Positions 1-12,441 of a stretch of 32,409 bases of DNA are shown piece by piece. The DNA comes from Chlorokybus atmophyticus (lineage: Eukaryota > Streptophyta > Chlorokybophyceae > Chlorokybales > Chlorokybaceae), in contig RHPI01001616.1 of assembly GCA_009103225.1 (NCBI GenBank), forward strand, positions 211,777 through 244,185, in the 5' to 3' direction. A program made the position numbers and the translations under genes. A model generated the notes under the pieces. The model was not told where the DNA came from, ran no database searches, and saw only the letters and a list, made by a program, of their open reading frames with translations. Each line of letters opens with the position of its first letter. Within the stretch, counting starts at the first letter, position 1.

Positions 1-51
1 GGGAAGGGGAGGAGTGAGAGAGCAGCAAAGCGGGGAAGCTCGGCTGCTCAC

Positions 52-274
52 TTCGTATGCTAGATTTGACAGCTGGCGCCTCTGCCGCAGCGGTTGACAC
101 GCTGGCGTGGCTTGCCCCCGCCGCCGCCCCCGCCATACAGACCACAGTGCTGCGGAGTGTGGCAGCAGGTGCAGCAGCAGCTCGAAGGCGCTGACCTGCA
201 AAGCTGCTAGCCTTCGCCGAGTGCCCGTTCGCCTGCACTGCCACACCCGTCACAGCAGCAGTCGCCGAAGCCAT
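52..274 (-). CDS. 5' coding exon of a plastid-targeted protein (partial, continues off the left edge)
   Basis: Read on the minus strand, an ATG at 274-272 opens a 74-codon exon that ends at 52 with a GTGAGC donor (phase 1); the rest lies outside the window. An in-frame TGA upstream near 384 supports this start. The N-terminus (MASATAAVTGVAVQ...) is rich in Ala, Ser, Thr and Arg and lacks acidic residues for about 60 positions. It has the SSFAGQRL and VVCMA blocks typical of stromal transit peptides, with cleavage expected near VVC|MA around residue 48. After that comes a low-complexity Ala/Ser stretch, so the mature protein cannot be named. It is divergent from the RimP-like gene at 641. If the exon were not spliced at 52 the frame would stay open to base 1, so the donor is probable but not certain. 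Confidence 0.6.
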
Positions 275-640
275 CACCGCCTCCTCCTCAACCGCCGCAG
301 CCGCCGCCGCGTCCTCCTCCGCCGCCTTCACCACCGCGGCCGCCGTAATGAACCCTTTTGACAGTGACGTATGCTTCAATCAAGCCGTCAAAAGCGCTGA
401 TCAGTGTCAACAGCAATGAAACGGCAGCCAACAAACTCCCAACCAGAGTCGGAATCATAACGTTTGTCCTAGCTTCTATCAGGACAATGCAAGCTTACTG
501 CAAACAGCTGCCCCAACTTGGCCCCCCCAAGGCAAGCAGAATCACGGTACCCTACTCAATTGGACTGTCAACATGAGGAAGAGTCGGCTCCGCTTTCTGC
601 TTCCGGTCCTGACAGTGTCAAGGACCTCAGTTGGGTGTTG
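275..640. promoter_or_regulatory. Divergent promoter, plastid-targeted gene / RimP-like gene
   Basis: This 366-bp spacer lies between two opposed start codons. It has no telo-box, unlike three other head-to-head spacers here. An ATG at 348 followed by MNPFDSD and a GTATGC donor was considered as an alternative start but leads nowhere convincing. Confidence 0.45.
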
Positions 641-3600
641 ATGCGTACAGGGGCATTGTGGCCGATGCTGGCGAGGGCGGCGGCGGCGTTGGCTCGGAGG
701 ATGCCTGGGATGGCGCTGGCGGCGCTGCCGTCGTCGTCTTCTACGGCCTCATGCTCCTTCTCTCTACTGCCTGCGAGGTGTCTTGCAACTAGAGCAGCGG
801 GCCTCCGTCATCAACATCATCATCAACGGGCAGTCCCCAGCGGCAGCCTTGCAAGTGAGGGCAGCCTATTGACCCAAAACCCAATGACAAACAGTCTTAA
901 GTATGGTACACTCCTCAAAACAGAGAAACCAACGTTATGGGAAATATCAGCTCAGTGCATGCTTGCCATTTGGACAGCAACATGCTGTGCTTTGCTGCCA
1001 AACAAGAGTAAGTGCATGTCATGCCAAGCCTGTCAACATGCCACCATGCACAGCTTGACATGCGATTGCGAAGCTATCAAGCAGGAGCAGGATATACATA
1101 CAATCTTGGTTCTGTGTTTTGATGCTAACGAACAATCAGCAAGCTGCATTTGACACACACCCGAGATCAAGTATCACAAGCATGAATGCAGAGACACGCG
1201 CGCGCGTGCAGGCGCGCACACGCGCACACGCACATACGGACATGTATGCGCGAGCACATGCATGCGCAAGCACACGCGCACACGCACATGCATGCGCACG
1301 GACACAACTTGCACATGCGCACATGCACGTTCGCCCACTAGTCCGCCTGGTTGCTACCTGTCTCGTTAACAACTGCGCACTCACTCCATCTGCTATTGTA
1401 CCATTATGCGTACTGAAACGACACGTCTGTGACAGCAGCATACACTTACTCTTCGTGTGTGCTCACCAGACACATGTGTAAGGAGGGGAGGTGAGAAGCA
1501 CCCGAGTCGCAGCGATTGGGTGGCCAGCTGGGCAAGGTTAGCCTCAAGCAATGCGCACGAGAGGGTGGCTGCTGCACCACGTGTCAGTAGAAAGGTATGA
1601 CACTAGTCAAGATGATGTTGTACCAAAGTGTCCGGTTGATTACCATTGTTGGTAATCCATTCCTCCAATAATCAGGGTGTGAACTGAGTATAACACTACA
1701 ATAGGTGAGTCAGTCCCTGGTAGCAAGTGTGTGACCAAGTGTTTATGTCAGTGCTGTGCTATCTGACTGATTGCTTGCTTCCATTGGCTGTTCTAATAGG
1801 GTATGCAACCATTCCTTGAGTTGATACATGAACCACTTCTCATGTCGCTCCTCTATTTAGGGTTTGTGTCTGTCTACAGGCTATGCTTTGCACTTGTTAC
1901 ATAACATCTCAGACCAATACATGCAGGAAGCCAAGTTCTATGGTACATGGCAGTCACTGATATCCTTATGGTAACTGTTATCAGGGAATTGAGAGTGATA
2001 TCATAGTACAATAATGATGCTGCGCATGCGTGTGCGCGATCCCGTGCGCGTACACACGCACACGCACGTTCACACGCACACGAGTGACAGGTGATTTTAC
2101 AACTTAACAACACAACAAAACTGATCAGCATTTCTTTCTATGTTGTGTGTGCAGGGCTCAGTCACCTCAGAACAGCCGCAGCAGCCACAACCAGTTCTCA
2201 ATGACCCACCCAGCACCAGCACTGTTGATGATCAAGATTACGACTCTGACGATGAGAATGAGTTCTACGCCTCCGACGACGATGAGGACGTTGATGACGC
2301 CGCCGCCACAACCACGGGTGACTTTGACGAGGAGGAGTATTGGTCGGACCTGGATGAAGACGAGGATGAGGATGGCGAGGAAGCGCAGGCGCCGGTGGCG
2401 ATGGAGGACGAGAGAGCGGTGCTGGCGGGAATGCCGGACTGGGCAAAGAAGGCGTTTGCTATAGCTAAAGAGGTACATCTCTCTATGGGCACATATGCGC
2501 ATCGAGCACACATGCACGCATGCACACACGCACTCACGTGCGCAAGCACATATGCACGCTCAAATGCGGGCGCGTACACGACCACAGTCGCACTCACACT
2601 CCATGCGCGCATGCGTATGGTCATGTCGGCGTGGGCACGTGCGTGGGCATGCATGTGTGTGCATGCCCGTACAGGTGTGGTTCTTGGCATTATACACACG
2701 CACTGTCATCCACCTCACCCTTCTGCTTATAATCTTCTGCAACCAGGTTCTGAGCGACCCACAGTTCAACGAAGACGTCACGCTGCACGCATTCCGTGTG
2801 ACTCAACGCAACGCGCTCGTTGTTCGTCTCGACAAACTCAGCGATCAGTACGGCTCCCCGACGCTGGAGGAGATTTCGGTAAGCACTGTCATGTATATCA
2901 CTTCTAGCCAGCATGGTTCATGATTCAAGTTAAGAGTAGAGAGAGTGTATTATATATCATTAGTACGCGTTTATCGTTACTTCCTCAGCATGCTGCATAT
3001 TGTAACAGGCATTTTCTCGCGCGTACAATGCACGACTGGAGGAAGCGGTGGTGGAAGGTATTCTTGCGTGCGTGTGCATGCGAGTGTGTGCGTTTGCGCT
3101 TGCAAACATGCTTGCGTGTATGCGATGTTAAACATGTGGTCAGCCTGTGTACAGTCTGTATGTATCTCGACATGTTGGCAGTTGTCATTTTCTGCTAAAG
3201 ACACATAGTGCATAAGCACATCTGCGCGAGTGTGTAAATCTGCATGCACACGCATATACGCACGCACACGCAAAGACACGCACATGTGCAGTAACATGCA
3301 GTTGAGTCACTTACGTATGCATGCAGGGGCAATACCGAGCACCTACTCTGTGGAGGTCTCATCACCCGGCGCTGAAAGAGCGGTACCGTTGTTGTCGTCG
3401 TTGTGTTGTATGTTGTTTGGCACGCCTTGCACAACATACCAACACCGTTCTTGGTCTGGATTGCTGTCAGGTCGCTGTGCCTCATCAGTTGGAGCGCTTT
3501 AAAGCCCTTCCCATGCGCGTGAATTATTCAGTCATGGGGAGCGAAGCAACATCAACGTCAGGCGAGCGCAGTGAGGTAGAAATTGACCGTCACTGAATGG

Positions 3601-4063
3601 AAGCAGAACCTTACATAGTTAAAAAAACATAAAGGAGAACTATGTATCTGACGTTGATACTCATCGCATGTGGCAGGTTTTGGACTTTGTATCATTGGAC
3701 GAGGATGGCAGCGTCACGCACTGGCGGCTGGCAAATGTCAAAGTCAATAGGGGAGAAAAGGTTGTCTAATGTGGTTCTCGAAAACCACAGAGCGGCTCAG
3801 CACACACAAACACGCAGACATGCTTGCATGCACGCATGCATGCACTTGCACGCATGCGCACGCGTAAGTATGCGCATGCACATGTGCAAGCATACACCTG
3901 CCAACCCATAGATGTGTGCACGCGCGCATGCGCACGCACGCATGCAGTAACGTTCCATTGGCCCTTGTCGCAGGGCAAGGGGCTGTCAAAGAAGCAGCGC
4001 GAGCGCATCCTTGATATTCCAGTGTCGGCGATACAGCGCGTGAACCTGCATCTGGACTTTTGA
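641..4063 (+). CDS. rimP: RimP-like ribosome maturation factor (DUF150/YlxS family), organelle-targeted
   Basis: Eight exons: 641-854, 2171-2472, 2747-2878, 3009-3057, 3327-3382, 3471-3575, 3677-3760, 3974-4063; 343 residues. RimP binds the small ribosomal subunit and assists its late assembly; here it would act in plastid or mitochondrion. Residues 1-71 are an Arg/Ala/Ser targeting peptide (MRTGALWPMLARAAAAL...). Residues 85-135 are strongly acidic. The RimP core follows: VTLHAFRVTQRNALVVRLDK, then PTLEEIS, then the family signature TYSVEVSSPGAERAV near 238-252 (bacterial form: LEVSSPGLDRPL). The C-terminus, GKGLSKKQRERIL, matches plant homologues. Phases agree at all junctions. Joining exon 1 to 2171 requires skipping an earlier AG at 2153-2154; using that AG would break the frame, so an extra upstream exon is possible. 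Intron 7 has a weak GTTGTC donor. Confidence 0.85.
1193..1330. repeat. Alternating purine-pyrimidine (CA/CG/TG) tract
   Basis: Low-complexity run of CACGCG/CATGCG units inside intron 1 of the RimP-like gene (855-2170). Open frames here are artefacts of the repeat. Confidence 0.85.
2019..2092. repeat. Alternating purine-pyrimidine tract
   Basis: Second tract in intron 1 of the RimP-like gene, switching from TGCGTGTGCG to CACACGCACACG, about 80 nt before the acceptor. Confidence 0.8.
2487..2690. repeat. CA-rich then TG-rich tract filling RimP intron 2
   Basis: Covers most of intron 2 (2473-2746). The first half is CACACGCA-like and the last part (2635-2675) is GTGCGTGGGCATG-like, so the two halves are complementary and could pair. 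Confidence 0.8.
3060..3300. repeat. TG-rich arm and CA-rich arm in RimP intron 4
   Basis: Intron 4 (3058-3326) begins with a TG/CG-rich arm at about 3063-3125 and ends with a CA/CG-rich arm at about 3222-3297. The arms are complementary in character and flank about 100 nt of ordinary sequence. Confidence 0.75.
3796..3948. repeat. Alternating purine-pyrimidine tract in RimP intron 7
   Basis: CATGCACGCATGCATGCA-type repeat occupying most of intron 7 (3761-3973) and ending about 25 nt before the acceptor. Confidence 0.85.
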
Positions 4064-4322
4064 CTGAGGATCGAACAGCTGCTTATTTGACAGCAGTTGA
4101 CTGCGAGTTGATGTGAATATGCGTTGCTTGTGCCTTCACAAGAGAACAGGTTTTTCATTCCACATGTCACACAGCGTCTGCCATGCAACTTGCCATATTC
4201 CATCTTCCTCGTTTGGAAACAAGATGAAGCAGCAGTCATTGCAAATCTATAGCCAAATGTTCCAGTTTTAACAGGCACCATGTGACTGTTTCATGTAGTA
4301 TAGAGAAAGTGTTTCAATGGCA

Positions 4323-4387
4323 TAACGGGGTGTTAGCAATAGTGTAGGCGGGTAGTGAGTTTGATAGGGTAGCATAGCCCGGTGGTG
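4323..4387 (+). repeat. Dispersed element, copy 1
   Basis: Begins TAACGGGG (4323-4330) and ends TAGCCCGGTGGTG (4375-4387). The same two motifs, in the same order and orientation, recur at 14514-14682 and 24179-24238, always in tail-to-tail spacers. Confidence 0.5.
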
Positions 4388-4422
4388 AAGTGTGACAGTG
4401 TTATGCTTGTTGTGTGCTCGTT

Positions 4423-4480
4423 GGATGATTGTAATGGTCATTATGCACATGCATAATGACCATCACATGCACAATCATCC
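4423..4480. repeat. Long hairpin (inverted repeat)
   Basis: Inner stem ATGGTCATTATGC (4434-4446) / GCATAATGACCAT (4451-4463) around an ACAT loop. Outer stem GGATGATTGT (4423-4432) / ACAATCATCC (4471-4480). Inner and outer stems are perfect and are separated by 1 nt on the left and 7 nt on the right. It lies downstream of the RimP-like gene, near element copy 1. Confidence 0.85.
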
Positions 4481-5098
4481 AGAGCCAGTGCCTGAGCACA
4501 TCCCTCGCGCGTTGTGTGTTATGGCCAATTGTCACCAATATGTTACCATTTCGTTGGTGCAAATTGCTGCACAAGCGCCTTGGTAGGGGGTGTCTCTCAG
4601 CAACTGTGCTTTCCTGCATGTTGTCGATAATTTTCTGCATACAGCCTTCACCCATAGCAGCTTTGACACAAGTTCAGCGGTTGATGAGCGCATGCTGAAG
4701 TGAAAGCCTTGAGCGCCGCAGTGACACATCTGGTAATGTAACAATTGGTGACACCCTAGCCCATCACGCCTTTACTTTTGTTGCAATCTGTTACAATGCA
4801 CAACAAGCACCGCACTGACATTATGAATACGTGACGTCAAGCAATGCACATTACACACCAGACCTCATTGCGCCACGTTGGACATGAGCATGCACAGTCA
4901 TCACACATGCGTCTACACAATGCTTGTCATACACTCTCCGCCCACCATGATACACCAAAATGTACACATTGATATCTGCTGACCCTTTCCTTGCTACCTG
5001 ACTGACTCCGCTTCGCGCATCGGTTGTGCCCTGTCAGCAACACAAATCAGTGACACAAGAAAAAGTTGACATTCATCAACAACAGTTGCTTGGCATAA

Positions 5099-7240
5099 TT
5101 AGATAACATGGGATGCAACATTGTCAACGCACGTCTCACGCGCAAGTGCTTCCAGCTCTGCTTCTAACCCTTTACACGCCGCCGATATGTCCATGTTCTT
5201 CTGTACAAGTTCCATCCACTCTGCCTCAAGACTTCTCAACTGTTGCCCCACTTTCACCTGCAAACAACAAACACCTTGCACACATTACAACAAAGGAGAA
5301 GTCCAACAAGCAGCTTGCTTGCAGTAAGAGTCTCAGCAAGGGTGAAGAGTGTTGCTGTGTTACATCCGACAAAGACCACACTTGCCTGCTCTGCTTTTCG
5401 TTGCCGGTTCAACTGATCAATGCTCTGTTTGTTCTCCTTCAACAATCGTGACAACCTGTTGAAGCAGCAGGATATGTTCACATGCAAGGGATGCTACAAT
5501 CTCATAAGTGTTTGAAGCTCTCCAGTGCACAAACCTGGCGTTGGTGGCTTCAAGGTGCTGTATATGCGCTCGCCATGCATTGGGACCAAACTTGACTGCC
5601 AGCTCCAAGTTTATTAGCCTGCAACCAGCATGATATTGTATCAACCAGCAGCGTGTACACCCAGGCGTACGCACACACACACGAACGTGCACATGGACAC
5701 AGAGAGCGCGTATAAGAGAGTTGGTACTATACACACTGGTTACGATGGGATGAATGTTCAATGGAATAATGACATCACTCAGAAAGGAACCACAACGCAC
5801 ATCACGCATCTATTCACACATTGCGCATGTACATGTCCTGTATATCCAGCGCAACTTTCACACAACAAATACACAACCACTCGCACGCACCCCTTCCCAC
5901 CTGTTGAACTGGTGCTCTAGCTGCGCGTGCGAGTTGGCAATGGCGGCCTTCCACGCGGCGGGGTCGGCACGCTTGTTGACGGGCGGGGCCTCCGCGGCGT
6001 AGCGCCCCTCATCCATGCCCACCAAAGGAAGACCTTGAGACACGCGGAGAAACTCATTTGCCAGGAGGGGGAAACGCTGGTGGGGATGAGGGGTGAGGTA
6101 GTGGCGAATGTTACACATGGCAGTGTAGGATGGCGACGCAGTTATTGGTATACTGTGGGAACAGACACTATACCAGGCGGTGTACATGACGTTTGGTGAT
6201 TAAGTATCAAGTAGCAAACAGCAAAGTGTGGTGTAGTTAAGCGTGGCGATGTGTAGCATACTGAAACACCAAGTGTACTTTGTTGCAGTGTGTAGAGTTT
6301 TAAGCAAAGTTTTCGTAATGTACTTATTATGTGGACTACGCTGCGCCACACTACAAGGACAATCAAGTGTAGTGTAGTGTGGTGTGGTGCGGTGTAGTGC
6401 AGTGTAGTACAGTATAGTATAGCGTAGTGGTCTTGTGTAAACGTCAGCAAACAGCGTATAGTTGTACGCGTCCTTCAACCTCAAAGGTAGCTTGATAATG
6501 ATAATGTGTGCAAAAACGCACACGGTTCTTAAGACACGCGCGCGCACGTACGATGTGTGCAGCATGCATTGGTTTCACTCACATCGAAATGCAGCTCGGG
6601 CGGGGGCGGCAGCTCCTTCAGGTAATCGGCCGGCTGCTTGGTGCTGCGCTTAAGCTCCTGCTCGATCAACTTGTCCACCTGCGTGACGTGTTATGCATGT
6701 GGTCTTCAATTGGTCAACTGTTAGAACAACTGTCAGAACAACAACTGTCAGAACAAACAACTATAGCAGATCTTGCTGACAGAAAAGCTACATGCTTCAA
6801 TTGCAGTAGCTTACAGTAATAACTGCTTGTTTGTGAATAGTTCATAGCTATCTCCTTCACTCTCAACACTGAATGTGTGGCATAGACATACAGATGCTCT
6901 CCGTAGAGGCAAGCAACTTGCATGCGTCCCATAGAGGAACATGCGTGTTCACAACCTAAACACTCGACAACGTGAGCAGCTTTCAAGGCTGCATGTTGCC
7001 GAAGATGTATGCTTACTACTCATGGCAAAAAGCTATCAGCAACAAACTGACAAAGCTAAGAATAACACAGCATAGAACACAGAACGTGACACTTGCCTGT
7101 ATTTTCATGTCAGCGTACTGGCCATCGACATAGGGCAGGGCGTCAATCTCCTCAGCCACGGCGCCGCCCCGCCACCTCGGCCCAAGATCCTCCTTGTCCG
7201 TCAACGCAAGCGGCGGAGCCTTTGCCTCCACTCCAGCCAT
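5099..7240 (-). CDS. BCAS2: Pre-mRNA-splicing factor SPF27 (BCAS2/MOS4), Prp19/NTC complex
   Basis: Six exons read on the minus strand: 7240-7097, 6678-6583, 6076-5901, 5618-5535, 5455-5386, 5257-5099; 242 residues, close to the human protein (225). SPF27 is a core subunit of the Prp19/nineteen complex, which is needed to activate the spliceosome. Family blocks appear in order: EIDALPYVDGQYADMKIQ (about 31-48), VDKLIEQELKRSTKQPADYL with LPPPPELHF (49-80), NEFLRVSQGLPL, AAWKAAIANSHAQLEHQFNR, LINLELAVKFGPNAWRAHI, and a C-terminal coiled coil including QQLRSLEAEWMELVQKN. The start MAGVEAKAPP at 7240 is preferred over an upstream Met in an Arg-only stretch. Oddity: introns 1 and 5 begin with GC, not GT; both are phase 0 and leave the reading frame intact only with the GC donor. 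Confidence 0.95.
5384..5385 (-). other. GC 5' splice site (intron 5 of SPF27)
   Basis: Exon 5 ends GAGCAG and the intron begins GCAAGTGTGG on the minus strand, the strong consensus of GC-AG introns. The next exon (GTGAAAGTG from 5257) joins in phase 0. Confidence 0.85.
5655..5702. repeat. CA/CG tract in SPF27 intron 3
   Basis: GTACGCACACACACACGAACGTGCACATGG-like stretch within the intron 5619-5900, shorter than most of its kind here. Confidence 0.6.
6366..6430. repeat. GTGTA-type pentanucleotide microsatellite
   Basis: Degenerate run of GTGTA/GTGCG/GTATA units in SPF27 intron 2 (6077-6582). Confidence 0.75.
6507..6570. repeat. Alternating purine-pyrimidine tract in SPF27 intron 2
   Basis: GTGTGCAAAAACGCACAC is itself an inverted repeat and is followed by ACACGCGCGCGCACGTACG, close to the donor of the minus-strand intron 6077-6582. 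Confidence 0.65.
7095..7096 (-). other. GC 5' splice site (intron 1 of SPF27)
   Basis: Exon 1 ends ATACAG and the intron begins GCAAGTGTCA on the minus strand. Exon 2 (GTGGACAAG from 6678) follows in phase 0. Using the nearby GT (CAGGCAA|GTGTCA) would shift the frame. The 11-mer CAGGCAAGTGT is shared with the other GC donor. Confidence 0.85.
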
Positions 7241-7517
7241 GACGTCCCACTCGTCCCTCCTCCTGCTCCTCCTCCTGCTCCTCGTCCTCCTCTGCCGCCG
7301 CCGCCTGGCGTAGTGGTTCAATTACACCGGTTTCCGTTACGTAATAAGAAACCCTAACGGCGTCGTTGAGACACGCTGCATTGCTTGACGTTACGGCAAA
7401 GGTGCGAGCGCAGTGTAATTTGTGAAGGAGCCTGCGGCGGCAGCGGTGGTGGTGACGGCGCAGGAGGTGGAGGGGGTAGAGAGTACCACTGTGTAGCTGG
7501 TGGCTTGTTTGAGTGTA
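7241..7517. promoter_or_regulatory. Divergent promoter, SPF27 / NUP50, with telo-box and TTACGTAA palindrome
   Basis: 277-bp spacer between opposed starts. It carries TTACGTAA (7337-7344), a bZIP-type palindrome, and a perfect telo-box AAACCCTAA (7349-7357) five bases further on. Telo-boxes are known in plant promoters of cell-growth genes; their role here is inferred. Confidence 0.6.
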
Positions 7518-10914
<3,397 letters not shown>

Positions 10915-11976
10915 TAGCGAGTTTAGTGTTGTGCAGGAGTGCTTTGGCATGCCTGGTGCGAGTTCCAATTGCTGTTCAGGGCAATGATGGCGTACTTATG
11001 GGCATATGTTGTGGCGGGCAACAGTCACAACATGCTGAGTGGCTGTTGGACATTACCATGTACACAATTGTGCTCTGGGTTCATGTACACTAATGCTGTG
11101 GTACAAGGCATGAAGTATGCTGTGTGCTGTCCACGCGTCCATGTGCGCATTGCATGGATCATTTAAGTATATGCACCACCTACATGAATGCACAGAGTTG
11201 AAGTGCACGTAGCTTACGCACAAACTTGCATATACCTGTGCGATTGGTATGCAGCAACAGCAAGGTAGGTTGCATGCCAGAAAGGTAGTCATTGAGTTGG
11301 ACATTGGCACTACGCTTTTGCAACCAGAGGCAAAGCTGCACAGAGTGCGTGACATCACACCCTGGCGTATATGAAAGTTAACTTCACATAGCTGTTGCAC
11401 CAGGTTGTCAAGCTTTGTCAATGATGCAACCACACGCACATGGTTCCTACATGCATTACACTATGCCTGGAGCGTTCTGCACACTCCACAGGATCACATT
11501 GCAGTTGTAATCAGCAATGTGCATGCACTCTGATTGGCATATGCACGCATACTGCCAACAGCTGGCTAACTGGGCTACTTATAAAACAATATCTCTAAGA
11601 AGTGTCCGTGCTCACAATGCTGGTAGAGTCCCTCAACACTTTACTGTACTGTATGAAACCTACACAGGCTGCTGCGCACGGCCCAACCACATCTGGGGCA
11701 TGTGTGCATTGATTCCCAACATACAACGTCAAGGCTTACAGGCTTCCAATCGCTCTCACGTCCAGCCTTGAGCCAAAGCAGAAAGTAGGGGCAATCCTCT
11801 CCATTGCGCTAGCTGCTCACGGCCCCTACTATCCCTAACCATTGTGTGGGCATGTGTCCGGAGCAGTCCATCTCATGCCTCACATGGCTCACATGCTCAA
11901 AGGCTGATGGATGGGTGGAGGAGGAAGAGAGGGACAGAGAGGGTGTGCGTGTCTGCTGGTGGTGAAGCACCAACCA
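10915..11976. other. Tail-to-tail spacer, NUP50 / NDUFB3
   Basis: About 1.06 kb without a recognisable gene. The only structure seen is a 9-bp inverted repeat, AGTAGGGGC (11784-11792) / GCCCCTACT (11822-11830), which could form a stem near the 3' end of NDUFB3. Confidence 0.65.
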
Positions 11977-12168
11977 TCAATGGTGAGAGGTTGCAGGAAC
12001 GGCGCCGTGTGCTGTCTTGGCAGACATCTTGTCATACACGTACTCGCCGGCGCAGTAGGCGGCGAACAGCACTGCCCCCGTGCCGAACCCTGGAAGGGCG
12101 TACCGCAGGTTGTTGCTCAGCATAGGGTGCTTCCTCCACACGAACAACCTCTCCCAGTCCATCGCCAT
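11977..12168 (-). CDS. NDUFB3: NADH dehydrogenase (complex I) B12 subunit, NDUFB3
   Basis: Single exon, 63 residues, minus strand. NDUFB3 is a small one-helix accessory subunit in the membrane arm of mitochondrial complex I. The protein begins MAMDWERLFVWRKHPMLSNN. It has the diagnostic WRKHPMLSN followed by LRYALPGFGTG, then a membrane segment (about 28-45) and GEYVYDKM; plant homologues share WRKHPMLTNQ, ALPG and GE.VYN. Start choice: an upstream in-frame Met at 12288 would add 40 residues of Gly/Val repeat encoded by a degenerate 12-bp repeat. The family has no such presequence, so 12168 is preferred. Divergent from prefoldin 4. Confidence 0.92.
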   Translation of the reverse strand: MAMDWERLFVWRKHPMLSNNLRYALPGFGTGAVLFAAYCAGEYVYDKMSAKTAHGAVPATSHH

Positions 12169-12441
12169 GCTGCAACTTAAAGCGCTGTCCACCCTCGCGC
12201 CTACCAACCTCCACGGCCGCCTCCCCACGCTGCCGACGACACCGCCAACGACACCGCCAATGCCAACGACACTGCCGCCCACGAGCACGACAAAACCCTA
12301 GATGATCCCAAACCGATCTCAAATTGATCCAAGCTGTTCCCGATGAAAACTTGAGTGATCCAGGTCTGAGCCCAAGGTGATCCCTTGTGAACCCTAACAA
12401 GAGAACACAACCAAAACACCAGCAAATAAGAACTCGCAAAT
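12169..12441. promoter_or_regulatory. Divergent promoter, NDUFB3 / PFDN4, with telo-box-like motifs
   Basis: 273 bp. Near NDUFB3 is a degenerate repeat of ACGACACCGCCA (12235-12275). Telo-box-like motifs are AAACCCTAG (12293-12301) and AACCCTAA (12390-12397). An 11-bp-periodic GATC array lies between them (separate entry). Confidence 0.55.
12303..12399. repeat. Degenerate 11-bp tandem array (TGATCCCAAG-like)
   Basis: GATC cores start at 12304, 12315, 12326, 12357 and 12379, i.e. steps of 11, 11, 31 and 22. TGATCC itself occurs at 12303, 12325, 12356 and 12378. Intervening 11-mers such as TGAGCCCAAGG are weaker copies. The spacing is close to the DNA helical repeat. Confidence 0.6.

Larger units (their letters stand above)
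4064..5098. other. Tail-to-tail spacer, RimP-like / SPF27
   Basis: About 1 kb between two stop codons. It holds a copy of the dispersed CTAACGGGG/TAGCCCGGTGGTG element and a strong 58-nt hairpin (both listed separately). No coding signal is seen in the rest. Confidence 0.7.

Noticed and set aside
348-792. Alternative plus-strand gene starting MNPFDSD and ending in a hydrophobic FYGLMLLLSTACEV segment
   Set aside because: Candidate exons do not join in phase, and the frame used by the RimP presequence explains the same DNA better.
1119-1481. Open frames rich in His, Arg, Ala and Thr over the CA/CG tract (similar ones in many introns)
   Set aside because: Simple alternating repeats lack stop codons in several frames; there is no family similarity and they lie inside introns.
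3384-3470. Reading through the RimP exon 5 donor
   Set aside because: The frame continues into low-quality Cys/Leu sequence; splicing at 3382/3471 restores the family alignment.
4732-4742. TGTAA as a green-algal poly(A) signal
   Set aside because: TGTAA occurs by chance at several places and not at a consistent distance after the stops, so no terminator could be placed.
12169-12288. 40-residue N-terminal extension of NDUFB3
   Set aside because: The extension is Gly/Val repeat from a 12-bp DNA repeat, and NDUFB3 proteins lack such a presequence.
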